Positions 38,795-46,358 of a stretch of DNA of 50,622 bases are shown one piece after another. Source of the DNA: JBBRZF01 sp038236965. GTDB lineage: Bacteria; Acidobacteriota; Terriglobia; Terriglobales; Acidobacteriaceae. The notes beneath the pieces are model-generated. The model had not been told where the DNA came from and ran no database searches. It saw nothing but the letters and a program-made list of their open reading frames with translations. A program made the position numbers and the translations under genes. Within the stretch, counting starts at the first letter, position 1; each line of letters begins with the position of its first letter. The stretch is taken from NCBI GenBank assembly GCA_038236965.1, contig JBBRZF010000002.1:1-50622 (forward strand), given 5' to 3'.

Positions 38795-40192
38795 CTAACG
38801 AGAGTGCACATGCATCGGCATGCCGCCTTTTGGCCGCAGAGTGAACAGCGGTTCCGCCTCCACCTTGTGCGACGCCACATGCTCCACCCGCCAACGCTGC
38901 ATCAGTGTCACCAGCGCCAGGGTCGCCTCCATCCACGCGAACGCTTCGCCGATACACTGGCGCGGACCCATGCCAAAAGGAAAATAGGTGAAGCGTTGCC
39001 GCCCCGCCTTCGCCTCTGGCGTGAACCGTTCCGGATCGAAGCGCAACGGGTCGGGAAAGAAGCGCGCATCGCGGTGCGTCACATACTGGCTCATCAGCAC
39101 CGTCGTCCCCGCCGGAAGCCGATAAGGACCCAACTCGAAGTCCTCCAGCGCCAGCCTGCCCATCGCCCACGCCGGCGGATACAGACGCATCGATTCGGAC
39201 AGCACCATCTCCGCATAACGCAGCTTCGGCACATCGCCGAACGTAGGCAGTCGATCGCCAACCACATCCTTTATCTCTGCAAACAGACGCTCCTGCACAT
39301 CCGCATGTTCAGACAGCAAGTACCAGGTCCATGTCAGCGCAATGGCCACGGTCTCGTATCCCGCCAGAAAAACGGTGATCACCTGGTCGCGTATTTCCAC
39401 CTCCGACCAGCCCATCGCTTCCTGAGAACGCAACATCATCGTCAGCAGGTCGTCGTGCTCATCACCGCGCTCCATCGCCTCGCGATGAATGGCGATCATG
39501 CGTTTCACCGCATCATCCAGCCGCGCCCGCGCATGGACGAACTTCCGCAGCGGAGTTCCCGGAATCCCCAGCAGCAGCTTGATCCCCGGCAGCAGAACGA
39601 TGGCGTTATAGACCTTCATGATGTCGCCCATCGCCGCATTCAGGCGCACCACTTCCTCGCCCAGTTGCGTGCTGAAGAGCGTTCGCGAAACCAGGTCCAG
39701 CGTCAGCTCCATCATTTCTTTGTAGATGTTGAGTTGCGCACCGTCTTGCCAGCGCTCGCGCAACTCGGACGACCTGCCCACGATTTCCGCAGCATACTCC
39801 GGAATCTTCTGGCGATGAAACGCGGGCTGCGCTACCTGGCGCTGCCTCCTGTGCGCCGCTCCCTCGGCCGTGATCATCCCTTGACCCAGCAGCAGTTGTG
39901 CCCGCTGCTGCGTGCGTTCCTTGATGAAGTTCCCGTGCTGCACGATCAGCACTTCGCGAATGTACTCCGGACTATTCAAAAACAGCACGTGCCGCCGCCC
40001 CAGACGATAGTGCGCTGCATCGCCATAACGCTCTGCCAGCGATTGGAAGAATGGGATCGGCGCCGGTGGCCCCATGTGCCGCAGCGCCCGCCACAACAAG
40101 TTCGTATCCAACCCCGGCGGATACCGGTATTCATTCTTGGAAGCTGAGGAATTGGACGCTGGGGGAGAAGACATAGGAGTAAAGGACGACAT
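38795..40192 (-). CDS. cytochrome P450
   Basis: A 465-residue soluble P450 without membrane anchor. The I-helix oxygen-binding motif AGYET (about 285-290), the K-helix ExxR as ESMRLYPPAW, and the heme loop FPFGMGPRQCIGE with axial Cys413 are all present. Substrate unknown; the overall feel (HGNFIKERTQQ, LLGQGMITAEGAAHRRQR) is close to CYP102/CYP110-like fatty-acid or terpenoid hydroxylases. It needs ferredoxin and reductase partners that are not in the window. The first 20 residues are Ser/Pro-rich and probably disordered. Start ATG 40190-40192. Confidence 0.95.
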   Translation of the reverse strand: MSSFTPMSSPPASNSSASKNEYRYPPGLDTNLLWRALRHMGPPAPIPFFQSLAERYGDAAHYRLGRRHVLFLNSPEYIREVLIVQHGNFIKERTQQRAQLLLGQGMITAEGAAHRRQRQVAQPAFHRQKIPEYAAEIVGRSSELRERWQDGAQLNIYKEMMELTLDLVSRTLFSTQLGEEVVRLNAAMGDIMKVYNAIVLLPGIKLLLGIPGTPLRKFVHARARLDDAVKRMIAIHREAMERGDEHDDLLTMMLRSQEAMGWSEVEIRDQVITVFLAGYETVAIALTWTWYLLSEHADVQERLFAEIKDVVGDRLPTFGDVPKLRYAEMVLSESMRLYPPAWAMGRLALEDFELGPYRLPAGTTVLMSQYVTHRDARFFPDPLRFDPERFTPEAKAGRQRFTYFPFGMGPRQCIGEAFAWMEATLALVTLMQRWRVEHVASHKVEAEPLFTLRPKGGMPMHVHSR

Positions 40193-40273
40193 TTGGATAA
40201 AAAATTAGATGCCTCCAGCCCCGAATAGTCTCCACAACCTCACCATTGCCAACAACACCCCCTCTCGGCCCCT

Positions 40274-40478
40274 TCCTTCACCACCCAAATCGTCATCTCG
40301 ACCGAAGCGAAGCGGAGCGGAGAGACCCTTTGTCTCCCCTCGGCCTACCTCCATCTCTCAGGCCTTTGCCTTTGACTTCATTTACCCAATTACCAATCAC
40401 CCAATTACCAATCACCCAATTACCAATCACCCACTTGCCAATCACCCACTTACCAATTACCCACTTACCAATTCCCCT
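40274..40478. repeat. intergenic repeat block before pilT
   Basis: This fills most of the 360-bp gap 40193-40552. At about 40274-40345 is the CACCCAAATCGTCATCTCGA element, continuing CCGAAGCG...GGAGAGACCC, also present at about 41760, 41800 and 49137. At 40381-40478 are six units of a 15-bp period (CCCAATTACCAATCA and variants). No gene is supported here. Confidence 0.85.
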
Positions 40479-40552
40479 AGGCTCTATCCCCAATTGCCTC
40501 CATCCCCAAAAAATGTTACTTTCCACCCACTCAGCAATCGGGACATATACCC

Positions 40553-41665
40553 ATGCATATCGACGAACTTCTTCGCACAGCGATGGACCGTAAGGCCTCT
40601 GACTTGCACCTTAAAGTCGGCAATTATCCGCACATACGTATCGATGGCGAGCTTGTCGCCCTCAGCGACCAGCCCCGCGTCACCGCCGAAGACATGTTAA
40701 ACATGGCCTTCAGCATGATGTCGAACCGCCAGAAACAAAAATTCAAGGAAAGCGCCGAGCTCGACATGGCCTACGGCGTCGCCGGATTGGGACGCTTCCG
40801 CGTCAACGTCTTCCAGCAGCGCGGCAACGTCGGACTCGTACTCCGCGTCATTCCCACCAAGATCCGCTCGCTCGACGAACTCTACCTGCCGCCCATCGTC
40901 GAACGAATCTGCGAAGAGGCCCGCGGACTGGTGCTCGTGACCGGCGTCACCGGCTCCGGCAAATCCACCACTCTTGCCGCCATGATCGATCGCATCAACT
41001 CCACGCGTCCCGAACACATCATTACCATCGAAGATCCCATCGAGTTCCTGCATCGCGACAAGCGCGGCTTCGTGAATCAGCGCGAGGTCGAGGTGGATAC
41101 GCCATCCTTTGGCTCCGCTCTTCGCGCCAGCTTGCGTCAGGATCCCGACGTCATCCTCGTCGGCGAAATGCGCGATCTGGAAACCATCTCCACCGCGCTC
41201 CACGCCGCCGAAACCGGACACATGGTCTTCTCCACCCTGCATACGCTCGACGCCGTGGAAACCATCAACCGCATCATCTCCGTCTTCCCGCCGCCGGAAC
41301 AGAAACAGGTTCGCATGCAGTTGGCAGCCACACTGAAGGCCGTCATCAGCCAGCGACTCGTCCGTCGTTGCGACCAGGCCGGACGCGTGCCCGCCGTCGA
41401 GGTGCTCATCTCCACCGCCTACATCCGCGAGTGCATCATCACTCCGGAAAAAACGCGCAGCATCAAGGAAGCGCTCTCCTCCGGAACCTCGCAATACGGC
41501 ATGCAGACCTTCGACCAGTCGCTTTACGAGCTCTACCAGCAGAACCTTGTGGACTATGCCACCGCCCTGGAAAACGCCTCCAACCCGGACGACTTCAAAC
41601 TCCGCGTCCAAGGCATCTCCGGAACCGCCGAATCCACCCGCGACGCCGGATTCGGCGCCCGCTAA
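40553..41665 (+). CDS. pilT: type IV pilus retraction ATPase PilT
   Basis: A 370-residue hexameric secretion ATPase that depolymerises the pilus during twitching. Opening MHIDELLRTAMDRKASDLHL, Walker A GVTGSGKST at 131-139, Asp box (IEDPIEFLH), Walker B (DVILVGEMRDLET), His box (HAAETGHMVFSTLHT) and the PilT C-terminal signature near AIRECI-like YIRECIITPEKT are present. Length is near the usual 345-370. The last 25 residues (GISGTAESTRDAGFGAR) are a variable tail. No other pil gene is adjacent; a strong terminator follows. With the MglA-type GTPase this points to surface motility. Confidence 0.95.
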   Translation: MHIDELLRTAMDRKASDLHLKVGNYPHIRIDGELVALSDQPRVTAEDMLNMAFSMMSNRQKQKFKESAELDMAYGVAGLGRFRVNVFQQRGNVGLVLRVIPTKIRSLDELYLPPIVERICEEARGLVLVTGVTGSGKSTTLAAMIDRINSTRPEHIITIEDPIEFLHRDKRGFVNQREVEVDTPSFGSALRASLRQDPDVILVGEMRDLETISTALHAAETGHMVFSTLHTLDAVETINRIISVFPPPEQKQVRMQLAATLKAVISQRLVRRCDQAGRVPAVEVLISTAYIRECIITPEKTRSIKEALSSGTSQYGMQTFDQSLYELYQQNLVDYATALENASNPDDFKLRVQGISGTAESTRDAGFGAR

Positions 41666-41683
41666 AGACTTTCCCGTTAGTCC

Positions 41684-41720
41684 AAAAAGGACGCGCTCCC
41701 AAGCGCGTCCTTTTTTGTTG
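41684..41720 (+). terminator. pilT terminator
   Basis: AAAAAGGACGCGCT and AGCGCGTCCTTTTTT form a near-perfect stem with a CCCA loop and T-run. Confidence 0.95.
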
Positions 41721-41745
41721 TCACACCACCCAAACGTCTCCTCAA

Positions 41746-41985
41746 CCGAAGCGCTTCCCCACCACCCAAATCGTCATCTCAACCGAAGCGCTTCCCCACC
41801 ACCCAAATCGTCATCTCGACCGAAGCGAAGCGGAGCGGAGAGACCCTTTGTTTCCCTTCGGACCCCCTCCCTCAACCCTCGCCTTTGACTCCAATCACCC
41901 ACTTACCAATTACCAAATAACCAATTCCCCTTTGACTCCAATCACCCGCTGACCTGGTCTCTCCCGACTCGCTACTCACGACTCC
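41746..41985. repeat. intergenic repeat block between pilT and recX
   Basis: Two and a half tandem copies of the CACCACCCAAATCGTCATCT element (41753-41865), the last continuing into CGACCGAAGCGAAGCGG and GGAGAGACCC, then CACCCACTTACCAATTACC words, then CTCGCTA/CTCACGA heptamers. Nothing coding. Confidence 0.85.
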
Positions 41986-42007
41986 CCACTTCCTGTAATC
42001 TCTCCCC

Positions 42008-42586
42008 ATGGCATTCGGCCGCGCACGTCCGCGCACCAACAAGATTTACGACGAATCCGCGCTCTACGATTACGCGGTCTGGTCGCTCTCGCGCCGCATG
42101 CGGACCGTCGCCGAAATCAAGCGCCTCATGCGCAACAAAGTTCTCAAACAACCAGACGGAGCCGAACTCATCGAACGCGTCGTCGAACGACTCAAGGATC
42201 ACGGCTACCTCAACGACACGAGCTTCGCCGCCACCTATTCCAGCTTCCGCAAGGAAAACGAAAAGTTCGGACGCCGCCGCGTCGAACAGGATTTGAAGAT
42301 CAAAGGCGTTCATGGCGACGTCATCGAAAAAACCCTCACCGCAACTTACGCCGACGTAGACGAGGTAGAACTAGCCCGCAAATTCATCGCCCGCAAACGC
42401 CTCAAGAAGCCCATCGACCAGAAGCAGACCGCACGCATTTTCCGAATGCTCGTCCGTGCCGGATTCTCCACCCGCGCCATCATCACCATCCTCAAAACCT
42501 GGGAAATAGAAGAAGAAACCCTCTCCGCCCTAGAACAAGAAACCACCGAAGCCTCCCCCGAAGAAGACTCCACAGAAGAAGATTAG
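42008..42586 (+). CDS. recX: regulatory protein RecX
   Basis: A 192-residue RecX with three-helix repeats: LYDYAVWSLSRRMRTVAEIK, ELIERVVERLKDHGYLNDTSF and RRRVEQDLKIKGVHGDVIE followed by a third helical unit. RecX binds inside the RecA filament groove and limits RecA activity. recA is not adjacent as it is in many bacteria. The C-terminal 20 residues are strongly acidic (EETLSALEQETTEASPEED in short), unlike most RecX. TGTAAT stands nine bases before the ATG and there is no Shine-Dalgarno sequence, so the mRNA may be leaderless. Confidence 0.9.
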   Translation: MAFGRARPRTNKIYDESALYDYAVWSLSRRMRTVAEIKRLMRNKVLKQPDGAELIERVVERLKDHGYLNDTSFAATYSSFRKENEKFGRRRVEQDLKIKGVHGDVIEKTLTATYADVDEVELARKFIARKRLKKPIDQKQTARIFRMLVRAGFSTRAIITILKTWEIEEETLSALEQETTEASPEEDSTEED

Positions 42587-42598
42587 ACTCAGCCGGTT

Positions 42599-42760
42599 TC
42601 CAATCACCCAATTACAAATTACCCAATTACCAATCCTCCCGATTCCCCGATTCGCAATTCGCATCGCCTTTCTGTTCTCCGGTTCGCGGGCTCTCCGGTT
42701 CTCCGGTTCCCGATTCTCCTTCGTGCTCCTTTGTGTCCTTGGTGTCCTTTGTGGTTCAAT
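42599..42760. repeat. intergenic repeat block recX to glycosylase
   Basis: Three families in series: AATTACC/CAATCACC and GATTCGC words (42599-42662), TTCTCCGG/TTCGCGG words (42674-42719) and CTTTGTGTC/CTTGGTGTC words of period 9-10 (42719-42755). Confidence 0.8.
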
Positions 42761-42771
42761 GTTTCTTTCCC

Positions 42772-43410
42772 ATGCCCAAGCAGCCCGACTGGACCGCCGC
42801 CCTCACGCACCTCAAAGCCGCCGACCCCAAACTCGCCGTCATGATCGAGCGCGTCGGCCCTTGCTTGCTTGAGATACGTCACACGCATTCCATCTTTTAT
42901 TCATTGCTACGCTCCATCGTCTATCAGCAACTCGCAGGCAAGGCCGCCGCCACCATTCTCGGACGCGTCGAACTCGTCACCGCCGGAGAGGGATACCACC
43001 CCACTCCCGAACAGATCCTCTCCACGCCCGACGAACGTCTCCGCGGCGCCGGACTCTCGCAGAACAAGATGCTCGCCGTCCGCGACCTCGCCGCCAAAAC
43101 GCTCGACGGCACCGTCCCCACTCTCCGCACCGCCAACAAAATGTCCGACGACGAACTCATCGACCACATCTCGCAGGTCCGCGGCATCGGCCGCTGGACC
43201 GTCGAAATGCTCCTCATGTTCCGTCTCGGACGCCTCGACGTCCTCCCCGTTGACGACCTCGGTGTTCGCAAAGGAATGCAGGTCACCTACAACATGCGCA
43301 AGATGCCCGACAAATTCCGCATGGTCAAAGTCGCCGCCAAGTGGAGTCCCTACCGCACCATCGGCTCCTGGTACATGTGGCGCGCCTGCGAATTGGGACG
43401 GCAGAAGTAG
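42772..43410 (+). CDS. AlkA-like HhH-GPD DNA glycosylase
   Basis: A 212-residue DNA-3-methyladenine glycosylase II family protein. ATG 42772 (MPKQPDWTAALTHL); the frame before it is repeat DNA. The helix-hairpin-helix is VRGIGRWTVEMLLMF, and the catalytic Asp is 161 or 162 in VLPVDDLGVRKG, as in AlkA and its short relatives. It lacks the N-terminal beta-sheet domain of E. coli AlkA, giving the short form common in bacteria. It should remove alkylated purines; no Fe-S cluster cysteines are present. With recX just upstream and mutL and the AlkZ-like gene earlier, it adds to the repair functions of this window but no operon is evident. Confidence 0.92.
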   Translation: MPKQPDWTAALTHLKAADPKLAVMIERVGPCLLEIRHTHSIFYSLLRSIVYQQLAGKAAATILGRVELVTAGEGYHPTPEQILSTPDERLRGAGLSQNKMLAVRDLAAKTLDGTVPTLRTANKMSDDELIDHISQVRGIGRWTVEMLLMFRLGRLDVLPVDDLGVRKGMQVTYNMRKMPDKFRMVKVAAKWSPYRTIGSWYMWRACELGRQK

Positions 43411-43461
43411 TTGCACCAACTACTATTCGCCTCCGTAGATTCGGCAACATACACTCGTCCC

Positions 43462-46167
43462 ATGCATCCCTTGAACTTTTTACTCGTCGTACTGTTGATT
43501 TTTGTTCCCGCACTGTCGTCTGCACAGAGCACGGTCCTGAAACTCACCGGAAATGTACAAACGTCCGGCAAACCCGTTTCTGGAGCCACGGTCACCCTCG
43601 TCACTGCTGAGCAAACAATCGTCGCCTCGGGCGAAACCAATAGAGAAGGTCACTACCAGATTGAGGGGATTACTCCCGGTTCATACTCGGTCACAGTCTC
43701 GGCCCAGGGATTCTCGCCACGGCGCCTGGAATGGCGCTCCGCCAGCGGCAGCACGCTCAATATCTCTTTGAGCCTTGCGCCAATCCGCGAGCAGGTCACC
43801 GTCACCGCCGATCCAGGGCGAGTGGAAGGCGTCAATTCCGTACTTCAAGAAGTAAACGTGATTTCTGCCGATGACATCGGCATGCGAGCAACCGCGGTCA
43901 CCGCGCAAGTGGCCGCCGAAGAGCCCGGACTTTTTCTGCAACGCACCAGCCCCACCATCGGAGCCGTCTACGTCCGCGGACTCACCGGCAACAAGGTGAA
44001 CACTTTCATCGACGGTGTTCGCTACTCCAATAGCGCGGCACGAGGCGGCATCAATACGTTTTTCAACCTCATTGATCCTGGCGTACTCGAAAGCGTCGAA
44101 GTCTTGCGCGGACCTAACAGCGCGCAGTACGGCAGTGACGCGCTCGGCGGCAGCGTGCAATTGCTGACGAAATCACCGCTTTTGCTGGAAACTCCCGCGT
44201 GGCACAGTTCCCTGCGGGTGATCGGCAACTCCGCCGACGCAAGCTTCGGTTCCAACACAACCATCAGCTACGGAACGCGCCACTTCGGAATCGTCGGCGC
44301 GCTCGATGCCCATCGCATGAACGGCATTCGTCCTGGTGGCGGCGTCGATTCGCACTCGGCCTTCACGCGCTACTTCGGACTACCTTCCGATCGCTTCATC
44401 GATGGACGACTGCCAGACACCGCCTTCACGCAGTACGGTGGCATGCTGCGCGCCAACTGGATGGTCGCGGAAAATACGCAGCTCGCCGTCACCTACATGC
44501 GCGGACAGCAGGACGGAGGACGCCGCTATGACCAGACACTCGGCGGCGACGGCAACCTGGTTGCCGACCTCCGCAACCTGATGACCGACTTCCTGTACGT
44601 GCGACTCGATCGCCAGAAACTCGGCTGGTTCAATTCCGCAAACGTCACCTACTCTTACAATTCCCAGCGCGAAGAGCGAGTCAATCAGGGTGGCAACGGA
44701 AACAAGAATGCCGCCATCAATCACGAACCTGAGCGCACCACGGTCAATGGTATTCGCGCACACCTCGATAAACAGTGGGCCGGAAACGACCTGCTGCTCG
44801 GCGCCGATTATTACCACGAACGCGTCGACGCGCCTTCGTTCGGCTTCAACCCGGTCACGAACGTGAGCACCGTACGCCGCGGACGCGTTCCCGACAACGC
44901 TCTTTATCGCCAGGGTGGAATCTTTTTGCAGGATAGCTACGACCTGTTGCAACAGCGTCTGCGCTTCGTTGGAAGCGTTCGATATAGCTCAGCATCGTAC
45001 CGCGCGAAGGCCTCCGATAGTCCTCTTGTGGACGGCGTGCCTCTTTGGCCGAACGACTCATTGCGCGCCGCCGATGTCAGCTTCCGCGCGGGCGTCGTCG
45101 GCTCTCCTACTCATTTCCTCACGCTCTCGTTCGGCGCGGCCCGCGGATTCCGCGCACCACACATCACCGACCTCGGAACGCTAGGGCTCACCGGCTCCGG
45201 CTTCGAGATTGCTGCTGCCGACGTCGCCGGAATGGGCGGCACCATCGGGAACTCGGCCGCCTCTACCGCCGTAAGCACCGGAACTGCAGTCTCGCAGGTG
45301 AAGCCAGAGACCAGCATGGAGTACGACTGGTCCCTACGCTTCAGGAGCAAGCCCGTCGATGCCACCGTCTCCTTCTTTATCAACAATATCAACGACAACA
45401 TCACAAAGCAGGCGCTCATCCTGCCCACAGGTGCTGTCGGCGAAGCGCTCGGCGGAAACACGATTACTTCGCAAAACGCCAATGGAGTTGTCTTTGTAGC
45501 GGCATCGCCCTCGCCAGTGCTCGTGCGCGCCAACTACGACGACGCTCGACTCTGGGGAATCGAGCATCGCGGCGACATTCGCATCAACTCTCGCGTCACC
45601 GTCGGAACTGTGCTTTCCTACGTTCACGCGAAAGACCTCCGCACGGGTCTCGCACCAAACATCGAGGGCGGAACTCCACCTCTCAACGGGTATCTGAAAA
45701 TCCGTTATGCTGGCGGCAACGGACGTTGGTGGATCGAGCCCTACATGTTCGCCGCCGCCCGACAGGACCGGCTCTCGTCGCTCGATCTTGAAGACCGACG
45801 CACCGGTGCAACTCGTTCCCGCAGCAATATCCAGAACTTCTTCCGAAACGGCGCCACCGTTCGCGGACACGTAGGCCCCGGCACGGACGGAATATTCGGC
45901 AATGCTGATGACATCCTGCTAACGTCCAACGAAACGCTTTTACAAATCCAGAATCGCGTACTCGGGGTCGGCGTGAACTCCGCGCCTCTCTACACCGCAG
46001 TCCCCGGATACGCGACGTTCAACATTCGTGGCGGTATGCGACTCGGCGAGAAGCAGCGCCTCACCGCCGACTTTTCCAACCTCGGCGACAAGAATTACCG
46101 CGGCATCAGTTGGGGTGTAGACGCACCCGGCCGCAGCCTCACCCTGCAATGGGCGGTAAATTTCTAA
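43462..46167 (+). CDS. TonB-dependent receptor with N-terminal CarboxypepD_reg domain
   Basis: A 901-residue outer-membrane receptor, start ATG 43462, signal peptide about 1-21 (LLVVLLIFVPALSSAQ). A regulatory-like beta-sandwich covers about 25-110 (LTGNVQTSGKPVSGATVTLV). The plug (about 125-245) has the classical layout VYVRGLTGNKVNTFIDGVRY and ESVEVLRGPNSAQYGSDALGG, closer to siderophore, heme and cobalamin receptors than the Oar type at 7540. The barrel has aromatic C-terminus TLQWAVNF. GPGTDGIFGNADDILL near 830 resembles a calcium-binding loop. Ligand unknown; no transporter partners adjoin. TACACT at 43450 ends six bases before the ATG, so a leaderless transcript is possible. Confidence 0.92.
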   Translation: MHPLNFLLVVLLIFVPALSSAQSTVLKLTGNVQTSGKPVSGATVTLVTAEQTIVASGETNREGHYQIEGITPGSYSVTVSAQGFSPRRLEWRSASGSTLNISLSLAPIREQVTVTADPGRVEGVNSVLQEVNVISADDIGMRATAVTAQVAAEEPGLFLQRTSPTIGAVYVRGLTGNKVNTFIDGVRYSNSAARGGINTFFNLIDPGVLESVEVLRGPNSAQYGSDALGGSVQLLTKSPLLLETPAWHSSLRVIGNSADASFGSNTTISYGTRHFGIVGALDAHRMNGIRPGGGVDSHSAFTRYFGLPSDRFIDGRLPDTAFTQYGGMLRANWMVAENTQLAVTYMRGQQDGGRRYDQTLGGDGNLVADLRNLMTDFLYVRLDRQKLGWFNSANVTYSYNSQREERVNQGGNGNKNAAINHEPERTTVNGIRAHLDKQWAGNDLLLGADYYHERVDAPSFGFNPVTNVSTVRRGRVPDNALYRQGGIFLQDSYDLLQQRLRFVGSVRYSSASYRAKASDSPLVDGVPLWPNDSLRAADVSFRAGVVGSPTHFLTLSFGAARGFRAPHITDLGTLGLTGSGFEIAAADVAGMGGTIGNSAASTAVSTGTAVSQVKPETSMEYDWSLRFRSKPVDATVSFFINNINDNITKQALILPTGAVGEALGGNTITSQNANGVVFVAASPSPVLVRANYDDARLWGIEHRGDIRINSRVTVGTVLSYVHAKDLRTGLAPNIEGGTPPLNGYLKIRYAGGNGRWWIEPYMFAAARQDRLSSLDLEDRRTGATRSRSNIQNFFRNGATVRGHVGPGTDGIFGNADDILLTSNETLLQIQNRVLGVGVNSAPLYTAVPGYATFNIRGGMRLGEKQRLTADFSNLGDKNYRGISWGVDAPGRSLTLQWAVNF

Positions 46168-46185
46168 CATCCTCGTCAACTCCGC

Positions 46186-46220
46186 GCCCCATGCCTGCCA
46201 AAGCAGACATGGGGCTTTTT
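46186..46220 (+). terminator. terminator after TonB receptor
   Basis: GCCCCATG (46186-46193) and CATGGGGC (46208-46215) with a 14-nt loop, followed by five T. Confidence 0.9.
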
Positions 46221-46358
46221 CATTCAGGAGAAAGAATTGCCATCCTCAGCAAAGGCCCGAGCGAATGACTCATTGTCTTCTCGCGTCTGCCTTTACTAGC
46301 AACCGACAACCAGCAACTTCTTTCCGATACAATGAAATGTTCTTGGAAAGTTCCTCTT

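Noticed and set aside
40381..40478. CRISPR array
   Set aside because: Period of 15 with no unique spacers, and no cas genes nearby.
40209..40700. Long plus-strand frame upstream of and overlapping pilT
   Set aside because: It reads through the CGACCGAAGCG element and the 15-bp repeat; composition is Pro/Ser/Thr-rich artefact and it overlaps the true pilT frame.
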